Assembly: GCA_009693255.1 (NCBI GenBank)
Contig: SHXQ01000002.1
Location: 1-64,000, forward strand
Source of the DNA: Methylotenera sp.
GTDB lineage: Bacteria; Pseudomonadota; Gammaproteobacteria; Burkholderiales; Methylophilaceae
DNA: 64,000 nt
Direction of reading: 5' to 3'
This document shows, piece by piece, positions 17,001 through 26,153 of the stretch. The notes under the pieces are model-generated. The model saw only the letters and a list, made by a program, of their open reading frames with translations. It did no database searches and was not told the DNA's origin. Position numbers and translations under genes: made by a program. Within the stretch, counting starts at the first letter, position 1. Each line of letters opens with the position of its first letter.

Positions 17001-18096
17001 ATGGCGGCAATCGACATTAATCCGATTTTAAAATTCATACGGGAACAAGGCGGTTCCGACCTTTTTTAGCACTGGTGCAGCCATCCATTTTTAAGTCGAA
17101 GATTACACGCTGCCGATTAATGCGCAGATCATGAAGCCTGACATGATTAAAGAAATTGCCTACTCATTAATGAGTGCCGAGAAAATTAAAGAATTTGAAG
17201 CCACGCTAAAATGTAATTTTGTCATTGATAAAAAAGACATCGGCCGTTTCCGCATTAGCACCTTTAGGCAGCGCGGTGAGGTGGGTATGGTCGTACGTCA
17301 TATCAAAACAGCTAGTCCGTCAATCGACAGTCTGGGCCTACCCGCCATATTAAAAGACTTAATTATGCGTAAGCGTAGGCTTATTTTAGTGGTCGGTGGC
17401 ACCGGTTCAGGAAAAAGCACCAGCTTAGCGTCTACGATTGATCATCGCAACGAAAATTTCACTAGGCATATCGTCACGGTTGAAAACCCCATAGAGCTCA
17501 TGCATCCGCATAAAAAATTCATCGTCGATCAACGCGAAGTGGACATCGATACGCTGTCTTTTGAAAACGCCTTAAAAAATGCCATGCGCCAAGCGCCTGA
17601 TGTGGTTTTGATCGGTGAAGTTCGTGATATGGGAGGCATGAAAAATGCCATGGCTTATGCTGAAATAGGCCACTTATGCTTAGCGACCTTACACGCGAAT
17701 AATGCCAATCAAGCCCTTGAACGTGCCATCTCATTTTTTCCGGAGGATGCTAAAGCCGGCTTGCTGCTCGGCGTATCAATAAACTTAGTGGCGATTATTT
17801 CTCAGCGCTTAATCTCAGGTAAATTAAGCAAGCGTGCGGCCGCCACAGAAGTTATGATCAACACCCCTTATATAGCTGAACTGATTCAAAAACAAAAACT
17901 GAGCTAAATCAAAGAAACCATGGCGGATAACAATAATATTGGCATGGTGACTTTTGATCAGTCATTATTTAAATTGTTTAGTAACGGCAAAATTGATGAA
18001 GATAACGCGCTAGCAAATGCTGATTCACGCAATGACTTATCGTTAAAAATACGTTTTTCGGCAGAAGGCGCACGCGGTAGCAGTTTTACGGCTTAG
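17001..18096 (+). pseudogene. pilU: Decayed type IV pilus ATPase (pilU-like)
   Basis: From ATG 17001 the reading MAAIDINPILKFIREQGGSD is the PilT/PilU N terminus, but it meets a stop at 17067 after a frame change at a T run. A second stop (17092-17094) follows in the continuing frame. From 17131 the frame is open for 258 codons, with Walker A GGTGSGKST, HIVTVENPIEL (Asp-box Asp replaced by Asn) and the Walker B region DVVLIGEVRDMGGMKNAMA, where the usual RDRET has become RDMGG, then GHLCLATLHANNANQALERA. A third stop at 17905-17907 precedes the rest of the C terminus (GMVTFDQSLFKLFSNGKIDE), ending at TAG 18094-18096. Three disruptions plus altered motifs indicate loss of function. Confidence 0.88.
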
Positions 18097-19031
18097 TCAG
18101 GTTGGTTGCTCGCGGCAAATATTGCGGCGAGCACAATCAAACTGCCGCCTATCCACTCATTGATCGCCATCGTTTCATGCGCCAAATAATAAGAGGCGAC
18201 AGCGGCAACCACTAGCTCAAATAAAAATATAACCGATGCCCGTGTGGCTGGAATTTGCGTCACGCCATATTGCACCAACAGTGTTGCCGCCATGAGCAAC
18301 ATGGCGATGCAGATCATCACCAGCCAGTGCGTTGCCATTAAATCATCGGGTCTAGGCAATGTTCCTTTGCTCAACGAGATAAACAGCAGCGACATTCCAA
18401 AAACACCCAACCACACCGCAAAAGACTTCGCCAGAATAGTGAGATGGGTAGATTGCCGGGTAATCACATTGGTCAGAGAAAAGCCGATGCCCGAAGATAA
18501 TGCCAACCATTCTGCAGTATTCTTTGGCAAGGGCAAGGCACTCACCTGCGGGTCATAGAGCATAATAAATGCCCCCAATAAGGAAATGGCAATGGCGATA
18601 TAGCCCTTTGCATTGGTCTTTTCTTTGAGCCAAAAATGCGCCAGTATCAATGTCCACAACGGTGATAAGTAAAATAACAGCATGACACGCATCACCTCGC
18701 CGTCAATCACCGCTAATACATAAGATAAATTAGTCCAGCCGGCAACAATACTTAAGATAACGATGTTCAGTGGTAATGCAAAAACCCCGCGCCAATGTTT
18801 GGCACAGTAAATAGCCGCCATGAGTGTAGCTATCGCGTAGGTATAAAAACTTGAGGCAACACCAGATATGCCTGCTTGCGCCATCATGCGGTAAGGGAAC
18901 CAAATGATGCCCCAGCAAAGCGCGCCAAACAATAAGCCGAATACGGCTATAGCTTGGCTGGTGACAATGGTTTTGCTTGGTTTGATATTTTCCACGAGAT
19001 GCACTTTAACAGTTTTAATGACTTTGTTCAC
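18093..19031 (-). CDS. DMT-superfamily (EamA) permease
   Basis: A 312-residue integral membrane protein with about ten hydrophobic segments arranged as two EamA repeats (roughly residues 27-160 and 172-310). Typical blocks are LFGALCWGIIWFPYRMM in the first repeat and TRASVIFLFELVVAAVASYY near the end. Members export or import small metabolites; the substrate cannot be inferred. Its stop overlaps by 4 bases the remnant end of the pilU pseudogene on the opposite strand, and it diverges from dapC. Confidence 0.9.
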   Translation of the reverse strand: MNKVIKTVKVHLVENIKPSKTIVTSQAIAVFGLLFGALCWGIIWFPYRMMAQAGISGVASSFYTYAIATLMAAIYCAKHWRGVFALPLNIVILSIVAGWTNLSYVLAVIDGEVMRVMLLFYLSPLWTLILAHFWLKEKTNAKGYIAIAISLLGAFIMLYDPQVSALPLPKNTAEWLALSSGIGFSLTNVITRQSTHLTILAKSFAVWLGVFGMSLLFISLSKGTLPRPDDLMATHWLVMICIAMLLMAATLLVQYGVTQIPATRASVIFLFELVVAAVASYYLAHETMAINEWIGGSLIVLAAIFAASNQPD

Positions 19032-19106
19032 TTTGATTCAGCGCTTTAGCCAAAGTCTATGGCGAATGACTATGGTAACTAGGCGCGCTATATTACAATA
19101 GCGCCT

Positions 19107-20291
19107 ATGAATCCAAATCTTAATTTACTGCAACCTTACCCATTTCAGCGCTTACGCGACTTATTTAAAGGCACTACACCGAACCCCTCATACAGCGCCA
19201 TTAATTTATCAATAGGTGAGCCTAAGCACGCCACGCCAACGCTCATTAAAGAGGCGCTAGTGCAGAATCTGGCAGGATTATCCAGCTACCCAAGCACTAT
19301 CGGCACATTAGCCCTACGTGAAGCAATTTCCAACTGGATTTCACGCCGTTATGGCTTAGCGCCACTCAATCCTGAAACCGCGATATTGCCCGTGACTGGC
19401 AGTCGCGAAGCCTTGTTCGCTTTCGCACAATTGATTATAGACCGCTCAAAAGAAAAGCCAGTAGTGATTTCACCTAATCCCTTTTATCAAATTTATGAGG
19501 GGGCGGCATTTTTAGCAGGGGCTGAACCGTACTTTTTAAATACGCTCCCTGAAAATGGTCACGCGATGGATTTTGCCAGCGTACCGGTTGAGGTGTTAAG
19601 TCGCACACAGTTAGTCTATGTTTGCAGCCCAGGCAATCCTTCTGGCAAAGTCATGAGCTTAGCCCAGTGGCAAGTAATTTTTGACCTCTCTGATCAATAT
19701 GGCTTTGTCATTGCCGCTGATGAATGTTATTCAGAAATTTACTTTGATGAAGCACATCCGCCATTGGGCGCACTGCAAGCCGCGCAGCAGCTTAATCGCG
19801 GCTATAAAAACCTCGTCATATTCAGCTCACTGTCTAAACGCTCTAACGTACCAGGCATGCGCTCCGGCTTTGTGGCTGGTGACGAGAAAATTATCGAGAA
19901 ATTTGCCCTCTACCGTACCTACCATGGCTGCGCAATGAATCCTGCCGTACAAGCGGCTTCTATCGCGGCATGGAATGACGAAGCCCATGTCGTAGAGAAT
20001 CGCACCTTATATGCCGCGAAATTCAAGGCGGTGACGCCATTACTTCAAGATGCCTTAGCAGTTGAAATGCCTGATGCCGCCTTTTATCTATGGGCCAGAA
20101 GTCAACAAAGCGATACCGCACTAGCACTGAAGCTCTATCGTGAATTAAATATTACCGTATTGCCCGGCAGTTATTTAGCGCGCGAAGCGCATGGGCTAAA
20201 TCCTGGAGAAAATTTTGTGCGCTTGGCATTGGTAGCTAGTCTAGACGAGTGCATTGAAGCGGCGAATCGCATTAAAAAAATGTCTTTTTAG
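19107..20291 (+). CDS. dapC: Succinyldiaminopimelate aminotransferase
   Basis: PLP-dependent class I/II aminotransferase of the succinylase branch of lysine and diaminopimelate synthesis. The 394-residue product starts with NLLQPYPFQRLRDLFKG, characteristic of DapC, then INLSIGEPKHATP, the PLP-ring region VIAADECYSEIYFDE (near 210) and the Schiff-base lysine in SSLSKRSNVPGMRSG near 240. The C-terminal NFVRLALVASLDECIEAA is typical. A long palindrome follows the stop codon, shared with the convergent miaA. Confidence 0.93.
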   Translation: MNPNLNLLQPYPFQRLRDLFKGTTPNPSYSAINLSIGEPKHATPTLIKEALVQNLAGLSSYPSTIGTLALREAISNWISRRYGLAPLNPETAILPVTGSREALFAFAQLIIDRSKEKPVVISPNPFYQIYEGAAFLAGAEPYFLNTLPENGHAMDFASVPVEVLSRTQLVYVCSPGNPSGKVMSLAQWQVIFDLSDQYGFVIAADECYSEIYFDEAHPPLGALQAAQQLNRGYKNLVIFSSLSKRSNVPGMRSGFVAGDEKIIEKFALYRTYHGCAMNPAVQAASIAAWNDEAHVVENRTLYAAKFKAVTPLLQDALAVEMPDAAFYLWARSQQSDTALALKLYRELNITVLPGSYLAREAHGLNPGENFVRLALVASLDECIEAANRIKKMSF

Positions 20292-20292
20292 T

Positions 20293-20333
20293 TAAATCAA
20301 TTAATTAACTTCAATAGTTAATTAATTGATTTA
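20293..20333. terminator. 17-bp perfect inverted repeat between dapC and miaA
   Basis: Arms 20293-20309 (TAAATCAATTAATTAAC) and 20317-20333 are exact reverse complements with a 7-base loop. The structure starts 2 bases after the dapC stop codon and reaches into the last codons of miaA on the other strand. It is almost all A/T and lacks a clear T tract, so it may be a bidirectional 3'-end stabiliser rather than a classic terminator. Confidence 0.6.
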
Positions 20334-21249
20334 CTTCATTAAATACCATGTCGTTAAGTGCTGGGTTTAGACAGTCCAACAGCCGTACATCCGCCATGCC
20401 GCGCAACCAAGTAAGCTGCCGTTTGGCTAATTGGCGCGTGGCGAATATACCCCTATCGCACAATTCAGCACTATCATACCCCCCCGCCAAATGTGTTAAT
20501 GCTTGCCGATAACCAACACAACGCATTGCGGTAGATTCAGCTGTGAGTGTAGGATATTTTTCCCTCAGCGCCCGCACCTCATCCACAAAACCAGCAGACA
20601 ACATCTGCTCAAATCGCAAGGCGATGCGATCATGCAGCACTTTACGGTCACTGGGCACTAGGGCAATTTTTAGTAAATGGTACGGTAGGCGCTCGCTGTT
20701 CTGTTGAGCGAATAAACTAGATAAGGTTTCACCGCTGATTTGCTGTACTTCTAAAGCACGCTGTATGCGCTGCGTATCATTGGGCGCTAAGCGTGCGGCA
20801 GTGTCGGGATCAATGGCGGCAAGCTTACGATGCATGGCCGGCCAACCTATTTGTGCGGCTTCTAGGTCCAATGCTGCGCGCACTTGGGGGTCAGCCTCTG
20901 GCAGTCCACTTAAGCCGCCCTCCAGCGCTTTAAAATACAACATGGTGCCACCAACCAATAACGGCACTTTGCCGCGCGCAGTGATATCGGCCATCAAGCG
21001 CAAAGCATCGGTTCTAAAGTTAGCTGCTGAATACGCGCTGGTCGGCTCAATGATATTAATAAGATGATGCGGGGCTATTGCTAATGTTTCGGCGTCTGGT
21101 TTGGCTGTGCCTATATCCATACCCTTAAACACCAAGGCGGAATCTACGCTAATAATTTCTACTGGTAGCTTGGCAACTAACGCAACCGCCGCGCCAGTTT
21201 TACCGCTGGCGGTAGGGCCCATCAGAAATATTGCGGGGCTAGGCATCAT
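20311..21249 (-). CDS. miaA: tRNA dimethylallyltransferase
   Basis: Transfers a dimethylallyl group to N6 of A37 in tRNAs that read codons starting with U. The 312-residue protein has the P-loop [10 protein letters not shown] at residues 11-20, [19 protein letters not shown] near 34-52, [28 protein letters not shown] near 100 and the tRNA-binding blocks [10 protein letters not shown] and [15 protein letters not shown] near 270-284. The last codons form one arm of the palindrome shared with dapC. In many proteobacteria mutL lies between the amidase gene and miaA; here it does not. Confidence 0.97.
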   Translation of the reverse strand: MMPSPAIFLMGPTASGKTGAAVALVAKLPVEIISVDSALVFKGMDIGTAKPDAETLAIAPHHLINIIEPTSAYSAANFRTDALRLMADITARGKVPLLVGGTMLYFKALEGGLSGLPEADPQVRAALDLEAAQIGWPAMHRKLAAIDPDTAARLAPNDTQRIQRALEVQQISGETLSSLFAQQNSERLPYHLLKIALVPSDRKVLHDRIALRFEQMLSAGFVDEVRALREKYPTLTAESTAMRCVGYRQALTHLAGGYDSAELCDRGIFATRQLAKRQLTWLRGMADVRLLDCLNPALNDMVFNEVNQLINY

Positions 21250-21294
21250 GTTTTTTATTTACCGCGCATAAACATTTTATCTAGGTCAGTCATA

Positions 21295-22707
21295 TTACTC
21301 CAATGCAATCTTGCTTTTTGCAAGCGCAGGATTGGTCGCAAAGTACATTTTAATACCGGTCAAAATTGACGCCACCAACTGGTCTTGATAAGACTCATCG
21401 TTCAACCGACGCTCTTCTTCTGGGTTACTAATAAAAGCCGTTTCAATCAGTATTGAAGGAATATCCGGTGACTTTAGTACGGCAAAAGCAGCTTGCTCGA
21501 TATGCCTAGTATGCAGCTTATTAATCTCACCAATCTGACTAAGTACCGCTTTGCCTAGCTTCAAGCTATCTTTAATGGTTGCGTCTTGTGATAAATCAAG
21601 CAAGGTTCTAGCCAACATGGGCTCTTTATCATTCAAACTGACGCCACCGATTAAATCGGATTCATTTTCCTTCTTGGCTAAATAGCGGGCACTGGCGCTG
21701 GTGGCGCCGCGTTCGGATAAGGCAAATACCGATGAGCCTCTTGCGGACTGGTTAGTGAAAGCATCGGCGTGTATAGAAACAAATAAATCTGCTTGCATGT
21801 TGCGCGCCTTCACTACGCGACCGTGTAGTGGGATGAAATAATCACCATCACGCGTTAACACTGCGCGCATATTGGGTTCATTATCAATTTGCTGCTTAAG
21901 TTTCTTCGCGACCATTAAGGTAATGTCTTTTTCACGACTACCCGTTGCCCCAAGGGCCCCCGGATCTTCTCCGCCATGGCCAGGGTCTATTGCAACGATA
22001 ATTTGCCGGCCCACTTTTTTAATTTGCGGGTTATTGTTCTTAGTCGCCGCCTGCTCTTGAGGGCTATTTTGTTCAAGCGTTGAACTGCTAATTAGCGCGC
22101 TTTCATTGCTAGTCAGGGTTACATTTTCCGCCTGATCTGGCGTAGGTGCGACTGCCGTTGTGGCTTGCGGGGCAATCTGCATGGTCAAATCAAGTGCTGG
22201 CGCCGTATTTTCAGGCGATTTAGCCGCCTCTCGTTCAGCTAGCATCTCCATGAGCGGATCTATCATCGGATGTACGTCTAGCACCAATCGGTACTTATAA
22301 GTACCGGTGGGCACTAAAGTAAATGCGTTAGGCTTAGCCGTTGCTTTTAAGTCAACCACGACACGAATGCCTTGCTGAGACTTAGCCGCACGAATCTGCT
22401 TGATATAAGGATCACTCGCCTGAATTTTGTCAGATAAGGATTTGACCGCAGAGTTTAAATCAATATTTTCAATGTCTAAAACAACGCGATCAGGGTTTTT
22501 CATGGCCGTCATTTTGTAAACAAAGGCTTGGTTAGCCTCAAGGGTGATGCGCGTATAGTCTTGTGCAGGCCAAATGCGCGTCGCCGTAACTAGATTGGCG
22601 GCTTGTACCGTTCCTGTTAGTCCTAGCGCCAACAACAATAGCAAGCTTAAATGACGCGTCTTGCAGAGCGACCTTAAGCGCACTTGGGTGTTTTTAAAAA
22701 ACCTCAT
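21295..22707 (-). CDS. amiC: N-acetylmuramoyl-L-alanine amidase with AMIN domain
   Basis: Periplasmic zinc amidase that splits septal peptidoglycan during daughter-cell separation. From ATG 22707 the product has 470 residues: a signal peptide (LSLLLLLALGLTGTVQA), an AMIN domain over about 35-140 that targets the septum, a linker rich in Thr/Ala/Gln/Asn, and an Amidase_3 domain at about 230-455 with the Zn ligands in DPGHGGEDPG, Glu in GSREKDI and His in FVSIHADAF, and catalytic Glu in SILIETAFISN. The chosen start gives an ATGA overlap with the stop of tsaE; a longer frame from 22737 is possible but adds residues before the signal peptide. Confidence 0.94.
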   Translation of the reverse strand: MRFFKNTQVRLRSLCKTRHLSLLLLLALGLTGTVQAANLVTATRIWPAQDYTRITLEANQAFVYKMTAMKNPDRVVLDIENIDLNSAVKSLSDKIQASDPYIKQIRAAKSQQGIRVVVDLKATAKPNAFTLVPTGTYKYRLVLDVHPMIDPLMEMLAEREAAKSPENTAPALDLTMQIAPQATTAVAPTPDQAENVTLTSNESALISSSTLEQNSPQEQAATKNNNPQIKKVGRQIIVAIDPGHGGEDPGALGATGSREKDITLMVAKKLKQQIDNEPNMRAVLTRDGDYFIPLHGRVVKARNMQADLFVSIHADAFTNQSARGSSVFALSERGATSASARYLAKKENESDLIGGVSLNDKEPMLARTLLDLSQDATIKDSLKLGKAVLSQIGEINKLHTRHIEQAAFAVLKSPDIPSILIETAFISNPEEERRLNDESYQDQLVASILTGIKMYFATNPALAKSKIALE

Positions 22708-23204
22708 GACACTGCTGTGGATATGGCCTGTAGGCATTGTTTTCCTAATGGTGAATGCGCCGACACTTTAAGGCTGCGTCCTAAACACTGAGCTATCATT
22801 TTAACGTCAAAAACAATATCGATGTCTGCTATCGGTAAGACATTTTGCGCTTTTTCAGGCCACTCAATGATGCAGACACTTTCCGCATTAAAGTAATCTC
22901 TAAAACCTGCGGACTCCCACTCTTCTTCATCATTAAAACGATATAAATCAAAATGATAAATGTTTAATTTAATGTAGTCGTTAGTATCAACTTGATAGGG
23001 TTCTAGCAGTGCATAAGTTGGACTTTTCACTTTTCCTAGATGACCTAATGCCTGCAATAGGCCGCGCACTAACGTGGTTTTACCTGCGCCTAAATTACCA
23101 TGCAAATAAATGATTAGGTTTGGCTGAATCACTTTAGCTAAAAGTGCTGCAAATGTGAGTGTTGCTGCTTCATCTGGCAAATCAAGTGTAAAATTATTAC
23201 CCAT
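22704..23204 (-). CDS. tsaE: tRNA threonylcarbamoyladenosine biosynthesis ATPase TsaE
   Basis: ATPase subunit that works with TsaB and TsaD to make t6A37 of ANN-decoding tRNAs. From ATG 23204 (MGNNFTLDLPDE) it has 166 residues, with Walker A HGNLGAGKTTLVRGLLQ near residue 36, the SPTYALLEPY switch segment near 62 and HFDLYRF and IIEWPEK near 83 and 112. The start codon overlaps the start codon of queG on the other strand: both ATGs lie in one CATG at 23202-23205. amiC follows with an ATGA overlap. Confidence 0.94.
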   Translation of the reverse strand: MGNNFTLDLPDEAATLTFAALLAKVIQPNLIIYLHGNLGAGKTTLVRGLLQALGHLGKVKSPTYALLEPYQVDTNDYIKLNIYHFDLYRFNDEEEWESAGFRDYFNAESVCIIEWPEKAQNVLPIADIDIVFDVKMIAQCLGRSLKVSAHSPLGKQCLQAISTAVS

Positions 23205-24291
23205 GCACAACACCACCAAATGCAGCAAGCCAGATTTTATACAAATAGCCCATGACATTAAGCTGTGGGGCTTGGCGCTGGGCTTTGATCAGATTGGTAT
23301 TACTGATACAAATCTGCAGACCGCAGAAAAATTGCATCAAGCTTGGATTGCTAAAGGTTTTCATGGTGAAATGGATTATATGGCAAAACACGGAGTGAAG
23401 CGCACTCGTCCTGCTGAATTAGTACCGAATACCTTGCGCGTGATTTCAGCGCGATTGGATTATTTACCGCCCAATGCTTTAGACAGCGAACAGGTATTAC
23501 AAGATCGCTCAAAAGCCTTCATATCACGTTATGCATTAGGCCGTGACTACCACAAAGTCATGCGCAATAAACTGCAAAAACTATCTGAAAAAATTCAATC
23601 CGCAGTCAATCAATTGGAAAACTTCAATTTTGAATATCGGGTATTTACCGATAGCGCACCGGTGCTAGAAGTGGCGCTTGCCGAAAAAGCGGGAATAGGT
23701 TGGCGCGGTAAACACACCTTACTCATCCATAAAGACCGTGGCTCATGGTTCTTTTTAGGTGAAATTTATACCAACTTACCATTAGCCATCGACCAGCCTA
23801 GTAGCAACCATTGCGGCACTTGCCAGCGCTGCATAGAAGTCTGCCCGACTCAAGCCATAGTAGCGCCTTACCAAGTTGATGCCAGACGCTGCATCTCGTA
23901 TTTAACGATCGAACTTAAAACCAGCATTCCACTTGAATTGAGGCCCCTCATTGGCAACCGCGTGTATGGTTGTGATGATTGTCAGCTGTATTGCCCATGG
24001 AATAAATTCGCCGAAATTAGCCGCGAACCAGATTTTTCTATCAAAAATGGTTTAGATAATATGCACTTGATTGAATGTTTTACTTGGTCAGAACATACCT
24101 TCAAAACCAAGCTCGCTGGCAGTGCTATTTATCGCATTGGCTATATACAATGGCTACGTAATATCGCCATCGGCCTAGGCAATGCAGAGGGTTCACCTGA
24201 AGTGATTGCTGCCCTGCAGACGCGCATGCATGATGATTCGGCAATGCTGCGTGAACATGTGGCTTGGGCGCTAGCGCAGCATCAGCATTGA
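23203..24291 (+). CDS. queG: Epoxyqueuosine reductase
   Basis: Cobalamin- and 4Fe-4S-dependent enzyme that reduces epoxyqueuosine to queuosine in the last step of queuosine synthesis on tRNA. From ATG 23203 the product has 362 residues. It shows the family N-terminal part (LGFDQIGI, YMAKHG), the cofactor region with FTDSAPVLEVALAEKAGIG near 160-180, two ferredoxin-like clusters (CGTCQRCIEVCPTQAI and CDDCQLYCPWN) and a short HEAT-like C terminus (LRNIAIGLGNAEGSPEVIAAL). A longer frame opens with GTG at 23155 but lacks family residues. The 5' end lies inside tsaE territory on the opposite strand. Confidence 0.95.
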   Translation: MHNTTKCSKPDFIQIAHDIKLWGLALGFDQIGITDTNLQTAEKLHQAWIAKGFHGEMDYMAKHGVKRTRPAELVPNTLRVISARLDYLPPNALDSEQVLQDRSKAFISRYALGRDYHKVMRNKLQKLSEKIQSAVNQLENFNFEYRVFTDSAPVLEVALAEKAGIGWRGKHTLLIHKDRGSWFFLGEIYTNLPLAIDQPSSNHCGTCQRCIEVCPTQAIVAPYQVDARRCISYLTIELKTSIPLELRPLIGNRVYGCDDCQLYCPWNKFAEISREPDFSIKNGLDNMHLIECFTWSEHTFKTKLAGSAIYRIGYIQWLRNIAIGLGNAEGSPEVIAALQTRMHDDSAMLREHVAWALAQHQH

Positions 24292-24300
24292 CGGGGCAGA

Positions 24301-25491
24301 TTAATCGTCCGCAGTAGATACAATCTTATGGGTACTTAAATCTGCCCCATCAAACTCTGCTTCTTGACCCATACGAATACCCACCATCTTTTTAAGCCCG
24401 CCGTAAACAATAGCGCCGCCTATCAGCGCGGTTGCTACCCCTAAAGTGGTACCGAGCAATTGTGACATGAAGCTGACACCACCCCTGCCACCTAGCCATT
24501 GCGTACCAAAAATACCCACAGCAATACCACCCCAAGCACCACATAATCCATGCAGCGGCCACACACCCAGTACATCATCAATTTTTAAGCGATTTTGTGT
24601 TTGATTGAACGCCCAAACAAACAAGACGCCGGCCATGATGCCCGTGGCTAACGCGCCTAATGGATGCATCACATCTGAGCCAGCACAGACGGCGACCAAA
24701 CCCGCTAACGGGCCGTTATGCACAAAACCAGGGTCATTTTTACCCATAATCAAGGCCGCCAAGGTGCCACCAACCAATGCCATTAATGAGTTAACCGCTA
24801 CTAAACCAGAGATCCCTTGTATAGATTGCGCCGACATCACATTAAAACCAAACCAACCCACCGTCAGTATCCACGCACCTAATGCGAGAAATGGAATGTT
24901 GGATGGTGGATAAGCATGCAAGCGACCATCTTTACTATAGCGACCATTGCGTGCGCCCAATAAAATAACGGCTACCAGCGCAATCCACCCCCCCATCGCA
25001 TGCACCACTACAGAACCCGCAAAATCATGGAACTTAGCGCCGAAAGTGACATTGAGCCAATCTTGAAAACCATAATGATTATTCCAAGCTATTCCTTCGA
25101 AAAACGGATAGACAAAACCAACCAGCGCAAAAGTTGCCGCAAGCTGTGGGTTGAACTTTGCGCGCTCGGCAATACCGCCAGAGACAATGGCTGGAATCGC
25201 TGCAGCAAAGGTTAGTAGAAAAAAGAATTTAACTAAATCGTAACCATTTTTAGCGGCCAATACTTCCGCGCCACTAAAAAAGTTAATGCCGTAAGCAATG
25301 CTATAACCGATAAAAAAGTAAGCAATAGTCGATACTGAAAAATCAACCATAATTTTTACTAAGGCATTCACTTGGTTTTTTTTACGGACCGTGCCTACTT
25401 CTAAGAAGGCAAAACCGGCATGCATGGCTAACACCATGACGGCACCTAATAAAACAAATAAAACATCATTGGGGGTGACTAATTCGGTCAT
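24301..25491 (-). CDS. amtB: Ammonium transporter
   Basis: Amt/MEP-family channel for NH4+/NH3 in the inner membrane, 396 residues with about eleven helices. Family signatures are FAFLEVGTVRKKN near residue 28, FAGSVVVHAMGGWIAL near 155 with the first pore histidine, and VWPLHGLCGAWGGIAVGIFG near 312 with the second. There is no signal peptide before the first helix. A sigma-54-type promoter sits just upstream, consistent with nitrogen control, but no glnK gene accompanies it here, unlike the common glnK-amtB pair. Confidence 0.96.
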   Translation of the reverse strand: MTELVTPNDVLFVLLGAVMVLAMHAGFAFLEVGTVRKKNQVNALVKIMVDFSVSTIAYFFIGYSIAYGINFFSGAEVLAAKNGYDLVKFFFLLTFAAAIPAIVSGGIAERAKFNPQLAATFALVGFVYPFFEGIAWNNHYGFQDWLNVTFGAKFHDFAGSVVVHAMGGWIALVAVILLGARNGRYSKDGRLHAYPPSNIPFLALGAWILTVGWFGFNVMSAQSIQGISGLVAVNSLMALVGGTLAALIMGKNDPGFVHNGPLAGLVAVCAGSDVMHPLGALATGIMAGVLFVWAFNQTQNRLKIDDVLGVWPLHGLCGAWGGIAVGIFGTQWLGGRGGVSFMSQLLGTTLGVATALIGGAIVYGGLKKMVGIRMGQEAEFDGADLSTHKIVSTADD

Positions 25492-25528
25492 ACTGATATT
25501 ACTCCATAATTTTTATGCTAGGAATCTA

Positions 25529-25544
25529 AGCAAATAACGCGCCT
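25529..25544 (-). promoter_or_regulatory. Sigma-54 (RpoN)-type promoter of amtB
   Basis: On the minus strand the sequence reads AGGCGCG-TTAT-TTGCT, against the consensus TGGCACG-N4-TTGCW. The invariant GG and GC are present at the right spacing. The -12 element lies about 38 bases before the amtB start, leaving a leader of roughly 25-30 bases. Confidence 0.65.
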
Positions 25545-25762
25545 ACAATTAAGTCATTGCTGTATATTGGTTACGTCTAGTCAAGCGGCAATTCAATGCA
25601 CAATTATAGCGCACTGTTAGCTGAGTAGCACTGATGCCAAAGTTATTACTTATAGCAAAGAGTTCGGAGAAGTGTCTAGGCTTACTATTAATTCTGATAT
25701 GTTGAAGTAGAGCGACATACCTGCGACATTGGAATGATTGAGGGATAATAAAGGACAATATT

Positions 25763-25942
25763 ATGGCTAACAAAATTGTTATATATAATTCATATGACTT
25801 TAAAAATGAAGGTGCATATTTAAAATTATCATCAACATATCAAGATGCAACACATCAATGGAAATTAGATTTCATTAATGATGTTATTCAAGAATTAGAA
25901 AAAGAAAAAAACTATTTAACTAATAACCTAAATATTTCATAA
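25763..25942 (+). CDS. Small orphan ORF in an AT-rich patch
   Basis: A 59-codon ORF starting ATG 25763 with AAAGGA seven bases before it (25751-25756), a good ribosome-binding site. The product starts MANKIVIYNSYDFKNEGAYL and has a helical, Lys/Glu-rich C-terminal half (INDVIQELEKEKNYLTNNL). Codon use is strikingly A/T-biased (AAA, AAT, TTA, ATT) compared with the neighbours. No family is recognised. It stands alone between amtB and the DUF3301 gene and may be of foreign origin. Confidence 0.5.
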   Translation: MANKIVIYNSYDFKNEGAYLKLSSTYQDATHQWKLDFINDVIQELEKEKNYLTNNLNIS

Positions 25943-26153
25943 CAGCATCTAAATTTTGTTGATCAAAAACTTCACCATGATGAGCAGTCTGCATTGAACG
26001 TCTAATATTGTTATCTTTTTTGCCTTCTGCACGCTATTTTATCCCGCCTTTAGTGCAATATCCGCTTTACAATATTGGGTGCGGCATACATACTTTTGAC
26101 AAAAACTGATACGCACTTTGCGCGCCTAAAAATTAAAAAATGAGTCCTACTGA

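Noticed and set aside
25980-26033. Independent minus-strand gene in the AT-rich patch
   Set aside because: Open for only 37 codons with a stop just upstream and no start with a ribosome-binding site; kept only as part of a finding, not as a gene.
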